DNA from: Micromonospora sediminicola
Lineage (GTDB): Bacteria; Actinomycetota; Actinomycetes; Mycobacteriales; Micromonosporaceae
Length of the DNA: 64,000 bases
Assembly: GCF_900089585.1 (NCBI RefSeq)
Contig: NZ_FLRH01000004.1
Span: forward strand, 117,001 to 181,000
Reading direction: 5' to 3'
This document shows, one piece after another, positions 11,817 through 20,261 of this stretch. The stretch's first letter is position 1, and every line of letters begins with the position of its first letter. The notes below the pieces were generated by a model. The model ran no database searches, was not told where the DNA came from, and saw only the letters and a program-made list of their open reading frames with translations. The position numbers and the translations under genes are program-made.

Positions 11817-11850
11817 CGAAGGGCCCGTGCCGTCCGGCACGGGCCCTTCG
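11817..11850. terminator. Bidirectional terminator between bldD and nusB
   Basis: Perfect 15-bp arms CGAAGGGCCCGTGCC / GGCACGGGCCCTTCG with a GTCC loop, positioned 14 bp after the bldD stop and 14 bp beyond the convergent nusB stop. Confidence 0.85.
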
Positions 11851-11863
11851 TCGTCGCGGCGCG

Positions 11864-12298
11864 TCAGCGCGTGGCGTACTCGGCGATCCGGCCGAGGATG
11901 CCGTTGAGGAACCGGGGCGAGTCGTCGGTCGACATCTGCCGGGCCAGCTCGACGGCCTCGCTGATCGCCACCGCGTCGTCGATCTCGTCGACGTAGAGCA
12001 GCTCGTAGACGGCGATCCGGGCCAGGTTGCGGTCGACCACCGGCATCCGGTCGAGCGTCCACCCCTCGGCGTAGCTGGCGATCGTCTCGTCGATCCGGTC
12101 GAGGTGCGCCGCGACGCCCTCGACCAGCCCGACCGCGTAGCCGAGGTGGTCGGGGCGGGGCTGCTCGATCCGCTCCAGGTAACCGGCCAGGACCTCGACC
12201 GGGGGCCGGTCGCGCAGGTCGGCCTCGAAGAGCACGTCCAGCGCCCGCTTGCGCGCCTTGCGGCGCGCCGGCATCTGCTGCTTCGGACCCTCGGCCAT
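11864..12298 (-). CDS. nusB: Transcription antitermination factor NusB
   Basis: RNA-binding component of the antitermination complex used for rRNA operons. 144 residues, all-helical NusB fold, with ARKRALDVLFEADLR at the N-terminus and the conserved RNxARIAVYELLY and DDAVAISEAVELAR segments. Its ATG shares one base with the efp stop (TGATG), so it is translationally coupled to efp. It ends at the shared bldD/nusB terminator. Confidence 0.96.
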   Translation of the reverse strand: MAEGPKQQMPARRKARKRALDVLFEADLRDRPPVEVLAGYLERIEQPRPDHLGYAVGLVEGVAAHLDRIDETIASYAEGWTLDRMPVVDRNLARIAVYELLYVDEIDDAVAISEAVELARQMSTDDSPRFLNGILGRIAEYATR

Positions 12299-12855
12299 CA
12301 GGCTCGGCCGAGGTAACGGCCGTCGCGGGTGTCGACCTTGATCTTCTCACCGGTGGTGATGAACAGCGGCACCTGGACCGTGGCGCCCGTCTCGACGGTG
12401 GCCGGCTTGTTGCCGCCGGTCGACCGGTCGCCCTGCAGGCCGGGCTCGGTGTAGGTGACCTCGAGCACGACCGAGGTCGGCAGCTCGATGTAGAGCGGGA
12501 CGCCCTCGTGGGTGGCGACGGTCGCCTCGGCCTCCGGGAGGAGGTAGTTGGCGGCCTCACCGACGACGCCGCCCATGACGGTGATCTGGTCGAACGTCTC
12601 CAGATCCATGAAGACGTAGTCCTCGCCGTCGGCGTACAGGTACTGCATGGTGCGCTTGTCCACGGTCGCCGTCTCGACCTTGGTGCCCGCGTTGAAGGTC
12701 TTGTCGACCACCTTGCCGGACAGCACGTTCTTCAGCGTGGTGCGCACGAAGGCACCACCCTTACCGGGCTTGACGTGCTGGAACTCGACGACGGCCCACA
12801 GCTCGCCGTCCAGGTTGAGTACCAGGCCGTTCTTCAGGTCGTTGGTGGTGGCCAT
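12298..12855 (-). CDS. efp: Elongation factor P
   Basis: Relieves ribosome stalling at polyproline stretches. 185 residues in three beta-barrel domains. The tip loop reads HVKPGKGGAFVRT with Lys32 at the position that contacts the P-site tRNA; no lysyl-modification gene is in the window. The C-terminal OB domain carries GDRSTGGNKPATVETGA. The organism encodes very proline-rich products, including the 1148-residue protein at 24645-28091, so EF-P demand should be high (inference). Confidence 0.97.
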   Translation of the reverse strand: MATTNDLKNGLVLNLDGELWAVVEFQHVKPGKGGAFVRTTLKNVLSGKVVDKTFNAGTKVETATVDKRTMQYLYADGEDYVFMDLETFDQITVMGGVVGEAANYLLPEAEATVATHEGVPLYIELPTSVVLEVTYTEPGLQGDRSTGGNKPATVETGATVQVPLFITTGEKIKVDTRDGRYLGRA

Positions 12856-12941
12856 TTCCTGCCTTGATCATCAATTGGCGGACAGACCCACCAAGTCTAC
12901 TAGCTGTGTCGAATCGGACCCCGGCCCCAGGTGACGCAGCG

Positions 12942-13382
12942 TCAGGCGCCAGCACCGAGCCGGAGCGCCAGGTGGTGCAGGGCCAGCCGGTAGCCGTCCA
13001 CGCCCAGGCCGCAGATCACCCCGGTGGCGACGGCGGAGACCACCGAGTGGTGCCGGAACTCCTCGCGGGCGTGGATGTTGGAGATGTGCACCTCCACCAG
13101 GGGGCCGCGCAGCAGGGCGCAGGCGTCGCGGACCGCGATCGAGTAGTGCGACCAGGCGGCCGGGTTGAGCACCACCGCCGCCTCCTCGTCGGCCGCCTGG
13201 TGCAGCCAGCCCAGCAGCTCGTGCTCGGCGTCGGTCTGCCGCACCACCACGTCCAGGCCCAGCTCACGCCCGGTCCGCTCGCAGTCGGCCACCAGGTCGG
13301 CGTAGCTGGTCACGCCGTAGACGTCGACCTGGCGGGTGCCGAGCCGGCCCAGGTTCGGCCCGTTGAGCACGTGGACCCTCAC
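12942..13382 (-). CDS. aroQ: 3-Dehydroquinate dehydratase, type II
   Basis: Dehydrates 3-dehydroquinate to 3-dehydroshikimate, step three of the shikimate pathway. 146 residues, typical for the dodecameric type II enzyme. Motifs: LNGPNLGRLG at the N-terminus, NPAAWSHYSIAVRDA in the middle and EVHISNIHAREEFRHHS with the catalytic His region. The GTG start overlaps the aroB stop by 4 bp. Confidence 0.97.
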   Translation of the reverse strand: MRVHVLNGPNLGRLGTRQVDVYGVTSYADLVADCERTGRELGLDVVVRQTDAEHELLGWLHQAADEEAAVVLNPAAWSHYSIAVRDACALLRGPLVEVHISNIHAREEFRHHSVVSAVATGVICGLGVDGYRLALHHLALRLGAGA

Positions 13383-14455
13383 GAGCTGATCTCCCGGTAC
13401 GCCTCGGCGAGCAGGTCGTCCGACGGCGCCTCCAGGATCGCCGGGCGGGCGAGCCCGTCCAGCACCACGAACCGCAGCCGGCTGCCCCGGGCCTTCTTGT
13501 CCACCCGCATCGCGGCGAGCAGCTCCGGCCAGGCGTCGGCCCGGTAGCCGGTGGGCAGGTCGAGCGCCGCCAGCACGTCACGGTGCCGGCGCGCGGTCGC
13601 CTCGTCGAGCCGGCCGGCGAGTCGCGCGAGGGTGGCCGCGTAGACCAGCCCGACCGCGACCGCGTGCCCGTGCCGCCAGCGGTAGCCCTCGACCTTCTCG
13701 ATCGCGTGGGCGAGGGTGTGCCCGTAGTTGAGCACCTCGCGTACCCCGGACTCGCGCAGGTCACCGCCGACCACGTCGGCCTTGACCCGCACCGCGCGCT
13801 CGACCAGCTCGCGCAGCACCGGGCCGGTCGGGTCCAGCGCGGCGGCCGGATCCCGCTCCACCAGGTCGAGGATCACCGGGTCGGCGATGAACCCGCACTT
13901 GACCACCTCGGCCAGGCCGGCGGCCAGGTCGGCCGGGGGCAGGCTGTCCAGCGTCGCCAGGTCGCAGATCACGCCGACCGGCGGGTGGAACGCGCCCACC
14001 AGGTTCTTGCCGGCCGCCGTGTTGATCCCGGTCTTGCCGCCCACCGCGGCGTCGACCATGCCGAGCAGCGACGTCGCCACCGGCACCCAGCGCACGCCGC
14101 GCAGCCAGCTGGCCGCGACGAAGCCGGCCAGGTCGGTGACCGCGCCGCCGCCCACCCCGACCACCGCGTCGGTACGGGTGAAGCCCGCCGCGCCGAGCCG
14201 GTCCCAGCAGCCGGCGGCCACGTCGACGTGCTTGCCCGCCTCGGCGTCGGGCACCTCCACCAGCAGCGGCGCCACGCCGTCGGCGCGGAGCCGCTCGGCG
14301 AGCCGTTCGGCCAGCGCCTTCAGCGGCGGCGCGTACAGGAAGGCCACCCGCTCCGCGCCGGGCAGCAGCCGGGGCGGCGGGTCGAGCAGGTCGCGTCCCA
14401 CCAGCACGTCGTACGGCCGTTCGCCGCCGACCGGGATCCGGGTCACCTCGTCCAT
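13379..14455 (-). CDS. aroB: 3-Dehydroquinate synthase
   Basis: NAD- and metal-dependent cyclisation of DAHP to 3-dehydroquinate. 358 residues with VGGGAVTDLAGFVAA for NAD binding, the GKTGIN segment, LAEVVKCGFI, and the metal-binding His residues in LNYGHTLAHAIE and RHGHAVAVG. Start ATG (MDEVTRIPV) matches family N-termini but has only a weak ribosome site. A longer in-frame form has no similarity. It is separated from aroK by a divergent two-gene cassette, so it needs its own promoter. Confidence 0.95.
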   Translation of the reverse strand: MDEVTRIPVGGERPYDVLVGRDLLDPPPRLLPGAERVAFLYAPPLKALAERLAERLRADGVAPLLVEVPDAEAGKHVDVAAGCWDRLGAAGFTRTDAVVGVGGGAVTDLAGFVAASWLRGVRWVPVATSLLGMVDAAVGGKTGINTAAGKNLVGAFHPPVGVICDLATLDSLPPADLAAGLAEVVKCGFIADPVILDLVERDPAAALDPTGPVLRELVERAVRVKADVVGGDLRESGVREVLNYGHTLAHAIEKVEGYRWRHGHAVAVGLVYAATLARLAGRLDEATARRHRDVLAALDLPTGYRADAWPELLAAMRVDKKARGSRLRFVVLDGLARPAILEAPSDDLLAEAYREISS

Positions 14456-14547
14456 CGCCGGCAGCCTAGTCCAGCGCCCGCCCCCGGCGCGGCGACTGTC
14501 CACTCCGTGGGGCGTTTGTCCGCGCGCGCCCCGGGTAGGGCGGCCGG

Positions 14548-15069
14548 ATGAGCGAGAGCACGCAGCGCACGAGCATCCGGCTCCCCGCCACGATCCTCGG
14601 CATCGGGCTGGGCGGCTTCGTCGACGGCATCCTCCTGCACCAGGTCTTCCAGTGGCACCACATGCTCAGCAGCACCAACGCCGACCACGTGGGGATCAGG
14701 GACTACCCGGTCGACACGGTGCCGGGGCTGCAGATGAACACGGTGTGGGACGGCCTGTTCCACGTGGTCACCTGGGTGGCGGTGCTGACCGGGCTGGCCC
14801 TGCTCTATGCCCGGGTGACCCGGTCCCGGGGCCGGCTCTGGCGCTCGCCGATGCTCTGGGGCTGGGTCCTGGTCGGCTGGGGGCTGTTCAACCTCGTCGA
14901 GGGGATCGTCGATCACCACCTGCTCGGCATCCACCACGTCCGCACCGGCCCGTACCAGACCTGGTGGGACCTGGGCTTCCTCGCCCTCGGCGTGGTCCTG
15001 ATCGCGGTCGGCTGGGTGATCCAGCGGCGGGCCGACGGGGTGGACCTCTGCGCGCCGGAGCGTCGGTGA
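14548..15069 (+). CDS. DUF2243 integral membrane protein
   Basis: 173 residues with about four hydrophobic segments and conserved GGFVDGILLHQVFQWHHM near residues 22-39, DGLFH in the middle and LVEGIVDHHLLGIHHV; these His/Asp-rich membrane-edge motifs define DUF2243. Function is not known. It is coupled by a 4-bp overlap to a CtaG-like protein, a frequent partner, which suggests a role linked to copper or cytochrome oxidase assembly (inference from neighbourhood). It lies head-to-head with aroB, inside what is usually a continuous aro cluster. Confidence 0.85.
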   Translation: MSESTQRTSIRLPATILGIGLGGFVDGILLHQVFQWHHMLSSTNADHVGIRDYPVDTVPGLQMNTVWDGLFHVVTWVAVLTGLALLYARVTRSRGRLWRSPMLWGWVLVGWGLFNLVEGIVDHHLLGIHHVRTGPYQTWWDLGFLALGVVLIAVGWVIQRRADGVDLCAPERR

Positions 15070-15866
15070 CCCTCGCCCACGCCGGGCACGCCACCGACGG
15101 GTTCCCGGCGACCGCGCTGCTCCCGGCGGTCCTGTTCTGGGCCTACCTGGCCGCCGCGCTGCGGCTGCGGGACCCCGACGGGCCGGGCTGGGCACACGGG
15201 CGGACCGCGAGCTTCGGGCTGGGCACGCTGCTGGTGGCCCTCGGGCTGCTCCGGCCGGCCGACGACTTCGTCGGGCACATGTGGCAGCACCTGCTGATCG
15301 GCATGCTCGCGCCGCTGGCCCTGGTCCTCGGCGCGCCGGTCACGCTGGTGCTGCGGACTCTGGACCGGCGCGCCGGACGCCGGCTGGTCCACGTGCTCCG
15401 GCACCCGGTCGCGCGGGTGCTCGGCCACCCGGCGACCGGTCTGCTGCTTACCGCGGGCGGCCTGTGGCTGCTCTACCTGACCCCGCTCTACCGGGCCACG
15501 CTGGACAACCCCGCCCTGCACACACTGGTGCAGGCCCACTTCCTGCTCAGCGGTTGTCTCTTCGCCTGGTCGATCGCCGGGCCGGACCCCGGCCCGCACC
15601 GCCCCCGGGTGCCGGTCCGGCTGGTGGTGCTCGGCGTCGGGGTCGCCGCGCACGCCACGATCGCCCAACTGCTCTACGCCGGCGTCCTCGTCGACGTGCC
15701 GGCCGGCTCCGCCGAGCTGCGCGCCGGCGCCACCCTGATGTACTACCTCGGCGACCTGGCCGAGATCGCCCTCGCGCTCGCCCTGCTCGCCACCTGGCGT
15801 CCGGAGCGCCCGGCCCGCCGTCCGGCCGACCGCTCGGCCACCGGCCCCGCGCCGGCCCGGGCGTGA
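15066..15866 (+). CDS. ctaG: CtaG-family cytochrome c oxidase assembly membrane protein
   Basis: 266 residues, about seven transmembrane helices, with the family's HMWQHLLIGMLAPLALVLGAPVTL segment (broken across helices two to three), LTPLYRATLDNPALH, the HFLLSGCLFAW helix and AHATIAQLLYA. caa3-type CtaG proteins are needed for copper loading of the CuA/CuB oxidase. The GTG start overlaps the DUF2243 stop (GTGA). The gene symbol follows the family name and does not prove function. Confidence 0.85.
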   Translation: MTLAHAGHATDGFPATALLPAVLFWAYLAAALRLRDPDGPGWAHGRTASFGLGTLLVALGLLRPADDFVGHMWQHLLIGMLAPLALVLGAPVTLVLRTLDRRAGRRLVHVLRHPVARVLGHPATGLLLTAGGLWLLYLTPLYRATLDNPALHTLVQAHFLLSGCLFAWSIAGPDPGPHRPRVPVRLVVLGVGVAAHATIAQLLYAGVLVDVPAGSAELRAGATLMYYLGDLAEIALALALLATWRPERPARRPADRSATGPAPARA

Positions 15867-15899
15867 CCAGCGCGAACGCACCACAGACCGCGCGGCGCG

Positions 15900-16034
15900 G
15901 GATGCTCGCAGCTCTGCCGCACCCCGCCGTGCAGGATGCTCGCAGCTCTGCCACACACGCCGTGCGGACTGCTCGCGGCTTCTGCCGCACACGCCGTGCA
16001 GGCTGCTCGCTATTCTGCCGCACCTCACCACGCG
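15900..16034. repeat. Four degenerate 34-bp tandem repeats
   Basis: Units at 15900-15933, 15934-15966, 15967-16000 and 16001-16034 share the core CTGCTCGC...TCTGCCGCAC...GCCGTGC; the second is 33 bp. The repeats occupy the first part of the 481-bp gap (15867-16347) between ctaG and aroK, a stretch with no credible gene. The rest of the gap holds two long palindromes and an unremarkable GC-rich segment. Confidence 0.8.
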
Positions 16035-16148
16035 GCGCGCGGACGGCCGCAGCAGTCCGGGCCAGTTCGCCCCGCGAGCCGGCGTCGGGCCGCACGCTGA
16101 CCGCGTGGTTGGCCGGTGACTCCCACCACCGGCACCCGATCCGCCCGC

Positions 16149-16205
16149 ACACCCATAGCGTTCCACCCACCAGCGTCGACGGCACCGAGTGGAACATCAT
16201 GGGTG
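16149..16205. repeat. 57-bp palindromic repeat, copy 1
   Basis: Outer arms CACCCAT / ATGGGTG and inner arms GTTCCAC / GTGGAAC form an imperfect hairpin. A second, nearly identical copy begins 16 bp later at 16222. Convergent placement downstream of ctaG and aroK would suit termination, but there is no T-run. Confidence 0.8.
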
Positions 16206-16221
16206 CCTCAACCCTCCGCAG

Positions 16222-16279
16222 ACACCCATAGCGTTCCACCCACCGGCGCCAACGGCACCGAGTGGAACACCATGGGTGT
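16222..16279. repeat. 57-bp palindromic repeat, copy 2
   Basis: Same outer and inner arms as 16149-16205, differing by a few substitutions in the centre and one extra base. The two copies are direct repeats of a palindrome. Confidence 0.8.
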
Positions 16280-16347
16280 CACGATGCGGCCGGACTTGCC
16301 CGCCTGCGCGCCGGCCAGGGCAGGGCCGGGCCGAGGGCGGGCCGTGG

Positions 16348-16857
16348 TCAGGGCTTGAGCAGCGCGGCGATCTCGGTGGCCAGTTCCTCCGGGGCACGCC
16401 CGTCGGTGATCACCGTCGCGGTCGCCACCTCGGCGTAGAGCGGGCGGCGCTGGTCCAGCAGGTGCTTGAGGGTGGCGCGCGGGTTCAGCGCCAACAGCGG
16501 CCGGCCCGCGCCCAACCCGACCCGCCGGATCGCGTCGGGCAGCTCCACCGACAGGTGCACCACGGTGTGGCCGATCAGCGCGGCCCGGTTCTCCTCGGCC
16601 AGGACCGCGCCGCCGCCGAGCGCGAGCACCCCGGCGTGCGAGGCCAGCGCCGCCGCCACCGCGGCCCGCTCCAACGCGCGGAAGTGATCCTCGCCCTCGT
16701 CGACGAAGATCTCCGGGATCGGCTTGCCGGCCTGCCGCTCGATGTCGGTGTCGGTGTCCCGGAAGTCGACGCCGAGCGCGGCGGCGAGCGCGGTCCCCAC
16801 CGTGGTCTTGCCGGAGCCCGGCGCCCCGACCAGCACGCAGACCGGTCGGGTGCTCAC
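16348..16857 (-). CDS. aroK: Shikimate kinase
   Basis: Phosphorylates shikimate at the 3-hydroxyl with ATP. 169 residues: P-loop GAPGSGKTT at about 10-18, DTDxDIE metal/substrate region (FRDTDTDIERQAG), substrate Arg in the FRALERAAV stretch, LGGGAV, and the lid Arg in AGRPLLA. The GTG at 16857 was chosen because GGAAGG precedes it by 8 bp; a GTG four codons upstream is the alternative. It lies 55 bp after aroC. Confidence 0.95.
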   Translation of the reverse strand: MSTRPVCVLVGAPGSGKTTVGTALAAALGVDFRDTDTDIERQAGKPIPEIFVDEGEDHFRALERAAVAAALASHAGVLALGGGAVLAEENRAALIGHTVVHLSVELPDAIRRVGLGAGRPLLALNPRATLKHLLDQRRPLYAEVATATVITDGRAPEELATEIAALLKP

Positions 16858-16912
16858 CGGTGCCACCTTCCGTTCGCGACTGCGGGACTCCGCTGCGCTG
16901 CGTTCCTCGCGC

Positions 16913-18091
16913 TCACCGAACCACCAGGCTGTCGAGGTAGCTGGCCAGGTTGCGCCGCATCTCGGCGATCGAGTCGCCACCGAACTTCTCCACCGCCGCC
17001 TCGGCCAGCACCAGCGCCACCATGGCCTCGGCGACGACCGCCGCCGCCGGCACCGCGCACACGTCGGAGCGCTGGTTGATCGCGGTGGCCGGCTCGCCGG
17101 TGGTCACGTCGATCGTCGCGAGGGCCCGGTTCAGCGACGAGATCGGCTTCATCGCCGCCTTCACCCGCAGCGGCTCGCCGGTGGTGATGCCGCCCTCCAG
17201 GCCGCCGGCCCGGTCGGTCACCCGGCGCACCCCGGTCGCCGTCGGCATGATCTCGTCGTGCGCCTCGGAGCCGCGGGAGCGGGCCTGCTGCCACCCGTCA
17301 CCGATCTCCACGCCCTTGATCGCCTGGATCGACATCAGCGCGGTGGCCAGGCGGGCGTCGAGCTTGCGGTCCCACTGCACGTGGCTGCCCAGGCCCGGCG
17401 GCACCCCGTACGCGAGCACCTCGACCACGCCGCCGAGCGTGTCGGCGGCCTTCTTCGCGGCATCGACCTCGGCGACCATCCGGGCGCTGGCCTCGGCGTC
17501 GAGGCAGCGCAGCGGGTCGGCGTCGATCCGGGCCGCGTCCTCCGGCGTGGGCCGCAGGCCGGGCTTCACCGCCACCGGACCCAACTCCACCACGTGCGAG
17601 ACGATCTCGACGCCGAGCGCCTGCCGGACCAGCGCCTTGGCGACCGTGCCGACGGCGACCCGGGCGGCGGTCTCCCGGGCGCTGGCGCGCTCCAGGATCG
17701 GCCTTGCGTCGGTGTGCCCGTACTTCTGCATGCCGGCGAGGTCCGCGTGGCCCGGACGGGGGCGGGTCAGCGGCGCGTTACGGGCCTGACTCGCCAGTTC
17801 GTCCGGGTCGACCGGGTCAGCGGCCATCACGGTGCGCCACTTCGGCCACTCGGAGTTGCCCACCCGGATCGCCACCGGGCTGCCCAGCGTCACGCCGTGC
17901 CGCAGCCCGCCGATGATCTCGACCTCGTCCTGCTCGAACGACATCCGGGCGCCCCGGCCGTAGCCGAGCCGGCGCCGGGCCAGTTCGCCGGAGATCTCCC
18001 CGGTGGTCACCTCGATGCCGGCGGGCACCCCCTCCAGCAACGCGACGAGGGCGGGTCCGTGCGATTCACCTGCAGTCAGCCAGCGCAACAC
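16913..18091 (-). CDS. aroC: Chorismate synthase
   Basis: FMN-dependent elimination of phosphate from EPSP to give chorismate. 392 residues with the signature GESHGPALVALLEGVPAG at the N-terminus, RPGHADLAGMQKYGH and ASARETAARVAVG in the middle and GGITTGEP near the C-terminus. The GTG start (VLRWLTAGESHG) fits family length. Its stop codon begins a GAGCG-rich repeat-like spacer that also occurs after alaS. Confidence 0.97.
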   Translation of the reverse strand: MLRWLTAGESHGPALVALLEGVPAGIEVTTGEISGELARRRLGYGRGARMSFEQDEVEIIGGLRHGVTLGSPVAIRVGNSEWPKWRTVMAADPVDPDELASQARNAPLTRPRPGHADLAGMQKYGHTDARPILERASARETAARVAVGTVAKALVRQALGVEIVSHVVELGPVAVKPGLRPTPEDAARIDADPLRCLDAEASARMVAEVDAAKKAADTLGGVVEVLAYGVPPGLGSHVQWDRKLDARLATALMSIQAIKGVEIGDGWQQARSRGSEAHDEIMPTATGVRRVTDRAGGLEGGITTGEPLRVKAAMKPISSLNRALATIDVTTGEPATAINQRSDVCAVPAAAVVAEAMVALVLAEAAVEKFGGDSIAEMRRNLASYLDSLVVR

Positions 18092-18199
18092 AGCGGTCAG
18101 TGTGTCACGCCGGGTGGTCGCCGCCGTACGCCGGTCGCCGCGTCCCGCCCACCGGACAGGCCGCCTCCGCGCGCTGATCTCCCAGCAGAGGGCGGTGGT

Positions 18200-18257
18200 G
18201 TTAACAGGGGGCCCTTCCTCTACCGGAGGCGTTAAGAAGGGGCCCTTCCTTAAACCG
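18200..18257. repeat. Tandem GTTAA...GGGCCCTTCCT element at the aroE 3' end
   Basis: Two direct copies, 18200-18230 and 18231-18257, share GTTAA(C/G)A(G/A)GGGGCCCTTCCT. The second is nearly palindromic (TTAAGAAGGG / CCCTTCCTTAA). The aroE stop codon (18250-18252) is inside the second copy, so the element forms the end of the gene as well as the spacer to aroC. Confidence 0.8.
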
Positions 18258-19062
18258 CAAGCGCGGCGCGCATCGCGGCGCGCGGCGCGGCGACGCCGGT
18301 GAAGTGCTCGAACTGCCCCACCGCCTGGGCCAGCAGCAGGTCCAGCCCGGAAACCACCCGGCAGCCGGAGGCCAGCGCGGTGGCGGCGAGCGGCGTCGGC
18401 CACGGGTCGTAGACCACGTCGAAGAAGACCGACTCCGGCCGCCAGTCGAAGTTGTCGGCGAGCGGGTCGGCGACACCCTTGGGCACGGTCGAGATCACCA
18501 GGTCGGCCCGGGCGTGCGCGGGCGCACCGTCCCACTCCGCGCCGGCCAGCGGCACGCCGGCCGCCTCCGCGACCGGGCGCAGCTCGTCCACCGCCTCGGG
18601 CCGGCGGGCCACCACCGTCACCTCGGCCGCGCCGATCCGGGCCGCCGCCGCGATCGCCGCCCGGGCGGTGCCGCCGGCGCCGAGCACGGTGACCACCGCC
18701 CCGGCCACGCAGCCGGCGCCGGTGAGCACCTCGACCATGCCGGTCACGTCGGTGTTGTCCGCGTACCAGGTGCCGTCGGGCCGGCGTACCAGCGTGTTGG
18801 CGGCGCCGACGGCGGCGGCGACCGGCGAGACCTCGTCGGCCAGCGCGAGCGCCGCCTCCTTGCCGGGCATGGTCACCGACAGCCCGGCCCACTCCGGGCC
18901 GAGGCCCGCGACCAGGCCGGGCAGCTCGTCCGCGCCGGCCTCGATCGTCGTGTACGACCAGCCGGTCAACCCGGCCGCCGCGTACCCGGCGGTGTGGATC
19001 GCCGGGGAGAGCGAGTGGGCGATCGGCTTGCCGACCACCGCCGCACGGTGGAGGGCCGCCAT
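18250..19062 (-). CDS. aroE: Shikimate dehydrogenase
   Basis: NADPH-dependent reduction of 3-dehydroshikimate. 270 residues: substrate loop VVGKPIAHSLSPAIHTAGY at the N-terminus, catalytic Lys in SVTMPGKEAAL, AANTLV, NTDVTG, the Rossmann motif VLGAGGTARAA and a C-terminal GLDLLLAQAVGQFEHFTG. The ATG at 19062 shares one base with the mltG stop; longer starts lie inside mltG. The final codons and stop fall in a repeat element. Confidence 0.96.
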   Translation of the reverse strand: MAALHRAAVVGKPIAHSLSPAIHTAGYAAAGLTGWSYTTIEAGADELPGLVAGLGPEWAGLSVTMPGKEAALALADEVSPVAAAVGAANTLVRRPDGTWYADNTDVTGMVEVLTGAGCVAGAVVTVLGAGGTARAAIAAAARIGAAEVTVVARRPEAVDELRPVAEAAGVPLAGAEWDGAPAHARADLVISTVPKGVADPLADNFDWRPESVFFDVVYDPWPTPLAATALASGCRVVSGLDLLLAQAVGQFEHFTGVAAPRAAMRAALAV

Positions 19063-20261
19063 CAGATGATCCCGGCCTCCTTGGCCTTCTGCTCGTTGCG
19101 CTTCTGTTCCTCGTAGGTCTCGGCGAAGGCCGAGTGGCCCTCCTTGTCGATCGCCACGAAGAAGAGCCACTTGCCCGGCGGCGGGTCCATCGCCCCTTCC
19201 AGGGCCTGCTTACCGGGGTTGTTGATCGGCGTGGGAACCAAGCCGCGCAGCTTGCGGTTGTACGGGTTCTTCGGGTTGTCCAGCTCGGCGGGCGTCATGT
19301 CCTTCGACGCCTTGGTCTTCTGGCCGGTCAGCTCCAGGTAGTAGTTGACCGTGACGTCCATCTCCAGGCAGTTGCAGTCGAACTCGCCGTAGACCCGGTT
19401 GTAGGCCACTCGCGCGACCTTGCCCAGGTCGTCCTTGTTGCCCGCCTCCGCCTGGGCCAGCGACGCGACGATCAGCGCCTCGTACGGGCTGACCCCGCCC
19501 CGCTCCTTCTGCACCCGGTCGGCGAACTGCATGCCCGCGGTAACCGTGAGGAAGTTGTCCACCATCAGCTTGAGCACCGACTCGGCGGTGGCCTTCGGCG
19601 GGATCTCGTAGGTGTCCGGGAAGAGGAAGCCCTCGATGGACGGCTTGACCTTCTTGCCGTCCGAGCGCTTGAACCACCAGTCCGGCACACCCAGCGCCTC
19701 GGGGTCCTTCGCCGCCGCCTCGAAGTCCTTGACCGGGATGTCCGTCTTCTCGGAGAGCAGCTTGTAGACGTTCTTCGCGGTGCGCCCCTCGGGGATGGTC
19801 AGCCCGTTGACGACCTTGTTCTTCAGGTCGAGCATGGCCGCGACCGCCGCGTCACCGCTCATCTGCTTGCGCAGTTTGTAGGTGCCGGGCTGGATGTTCT
19901 TGCTGCGGGAGTTCTCCTCCGCCGCCTCGATGAACGCCTTGGTGCTCTTCACCACGTCCGCCGCGACCAGCGCGTCGGCCATGTCGGCGAGCAACGCGCC
20001 CTGCTTGATCTCGACGATCGCCTCGCCGGTGCCGGAGCCGTCGTAGTCGGGGGTGACGAAGTAGTTCTGCACCCGGTCGAAACCGTAGAACGCGCCGCCG
20101 CCGATGCCGCCGAGCAGGATCAGCGCGAGCGCGAGGGCGAGGAGGGTCTTGCCCCGGCCGCCGCCGGACTTGCCCTGCCGCCGGCGCACCGCGCCGCGCC
20201 GGTGCCGGCCCTTCTCCCCCCTCTCCGTCTCGTCGAATCCCAGGTCAAGGTCGTCGATCAT
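19062..20261 (-). CDS. mltG: Endolytic murein transglycosylase
   Basis: Inner-membrane lytic transglycosylase thought to cut nascent glycan strands and set their length. 399 residues: a charged cytoplasmic N-terminus (1-38), one transmembrane helix (about 39-60), a LysM-like region, then the YceG domain with EGFLFPDTYEIP, the catalytic-site stretch IVASLAQAEAG, and GLVPTPINNPG. Compared with the usual ASIVEKE the first acidic position is Gln here, leaving the second Glu. It overlaps ruvX by 4 bp. Confidence 0.93.
   Translation of the reverse strand: MIDDLDLGFDETERGEKGRHRRGAVRRRQGKSGGGRGKTLLALALALILLGGIGGGAFYGFDRVQNYFVTPDYDGSGTGEAIVEIKQGALLADMADALVAADVVKSTKAFIEAAEENSRSKNIQPGTYKLRKQMSGDAAVAAMLDLKNKVVNGLTIPEGRTAKNVYKLLSEKTDIPVKDFEAAAKDPEALGVPDWWFKRSDGKKVKPSIEGFLFPDTYEIPPKATAESVLKLMVDNFLTVTAGMQFADRVQKERGGVSPYEALIVASLAQAEAGNKDDLGKVARVAYNRVYGEFDCNCLEMDVTVNYYLELTGQKTKASKDMTPAELDNPKNPYNRKLRGLVPTPINNPGKQALEGAMDPPPGKWLFFVAIDKEGHSAFAETYEEQKRNEQKAKEAGII

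Noticed and set aside
15900..16279. Possible CRISPR array
   Set aside because: The 34-bp units are contiguous and degenerate without unique spacers, the two palindromes are only a pair, and no cas gene is present.
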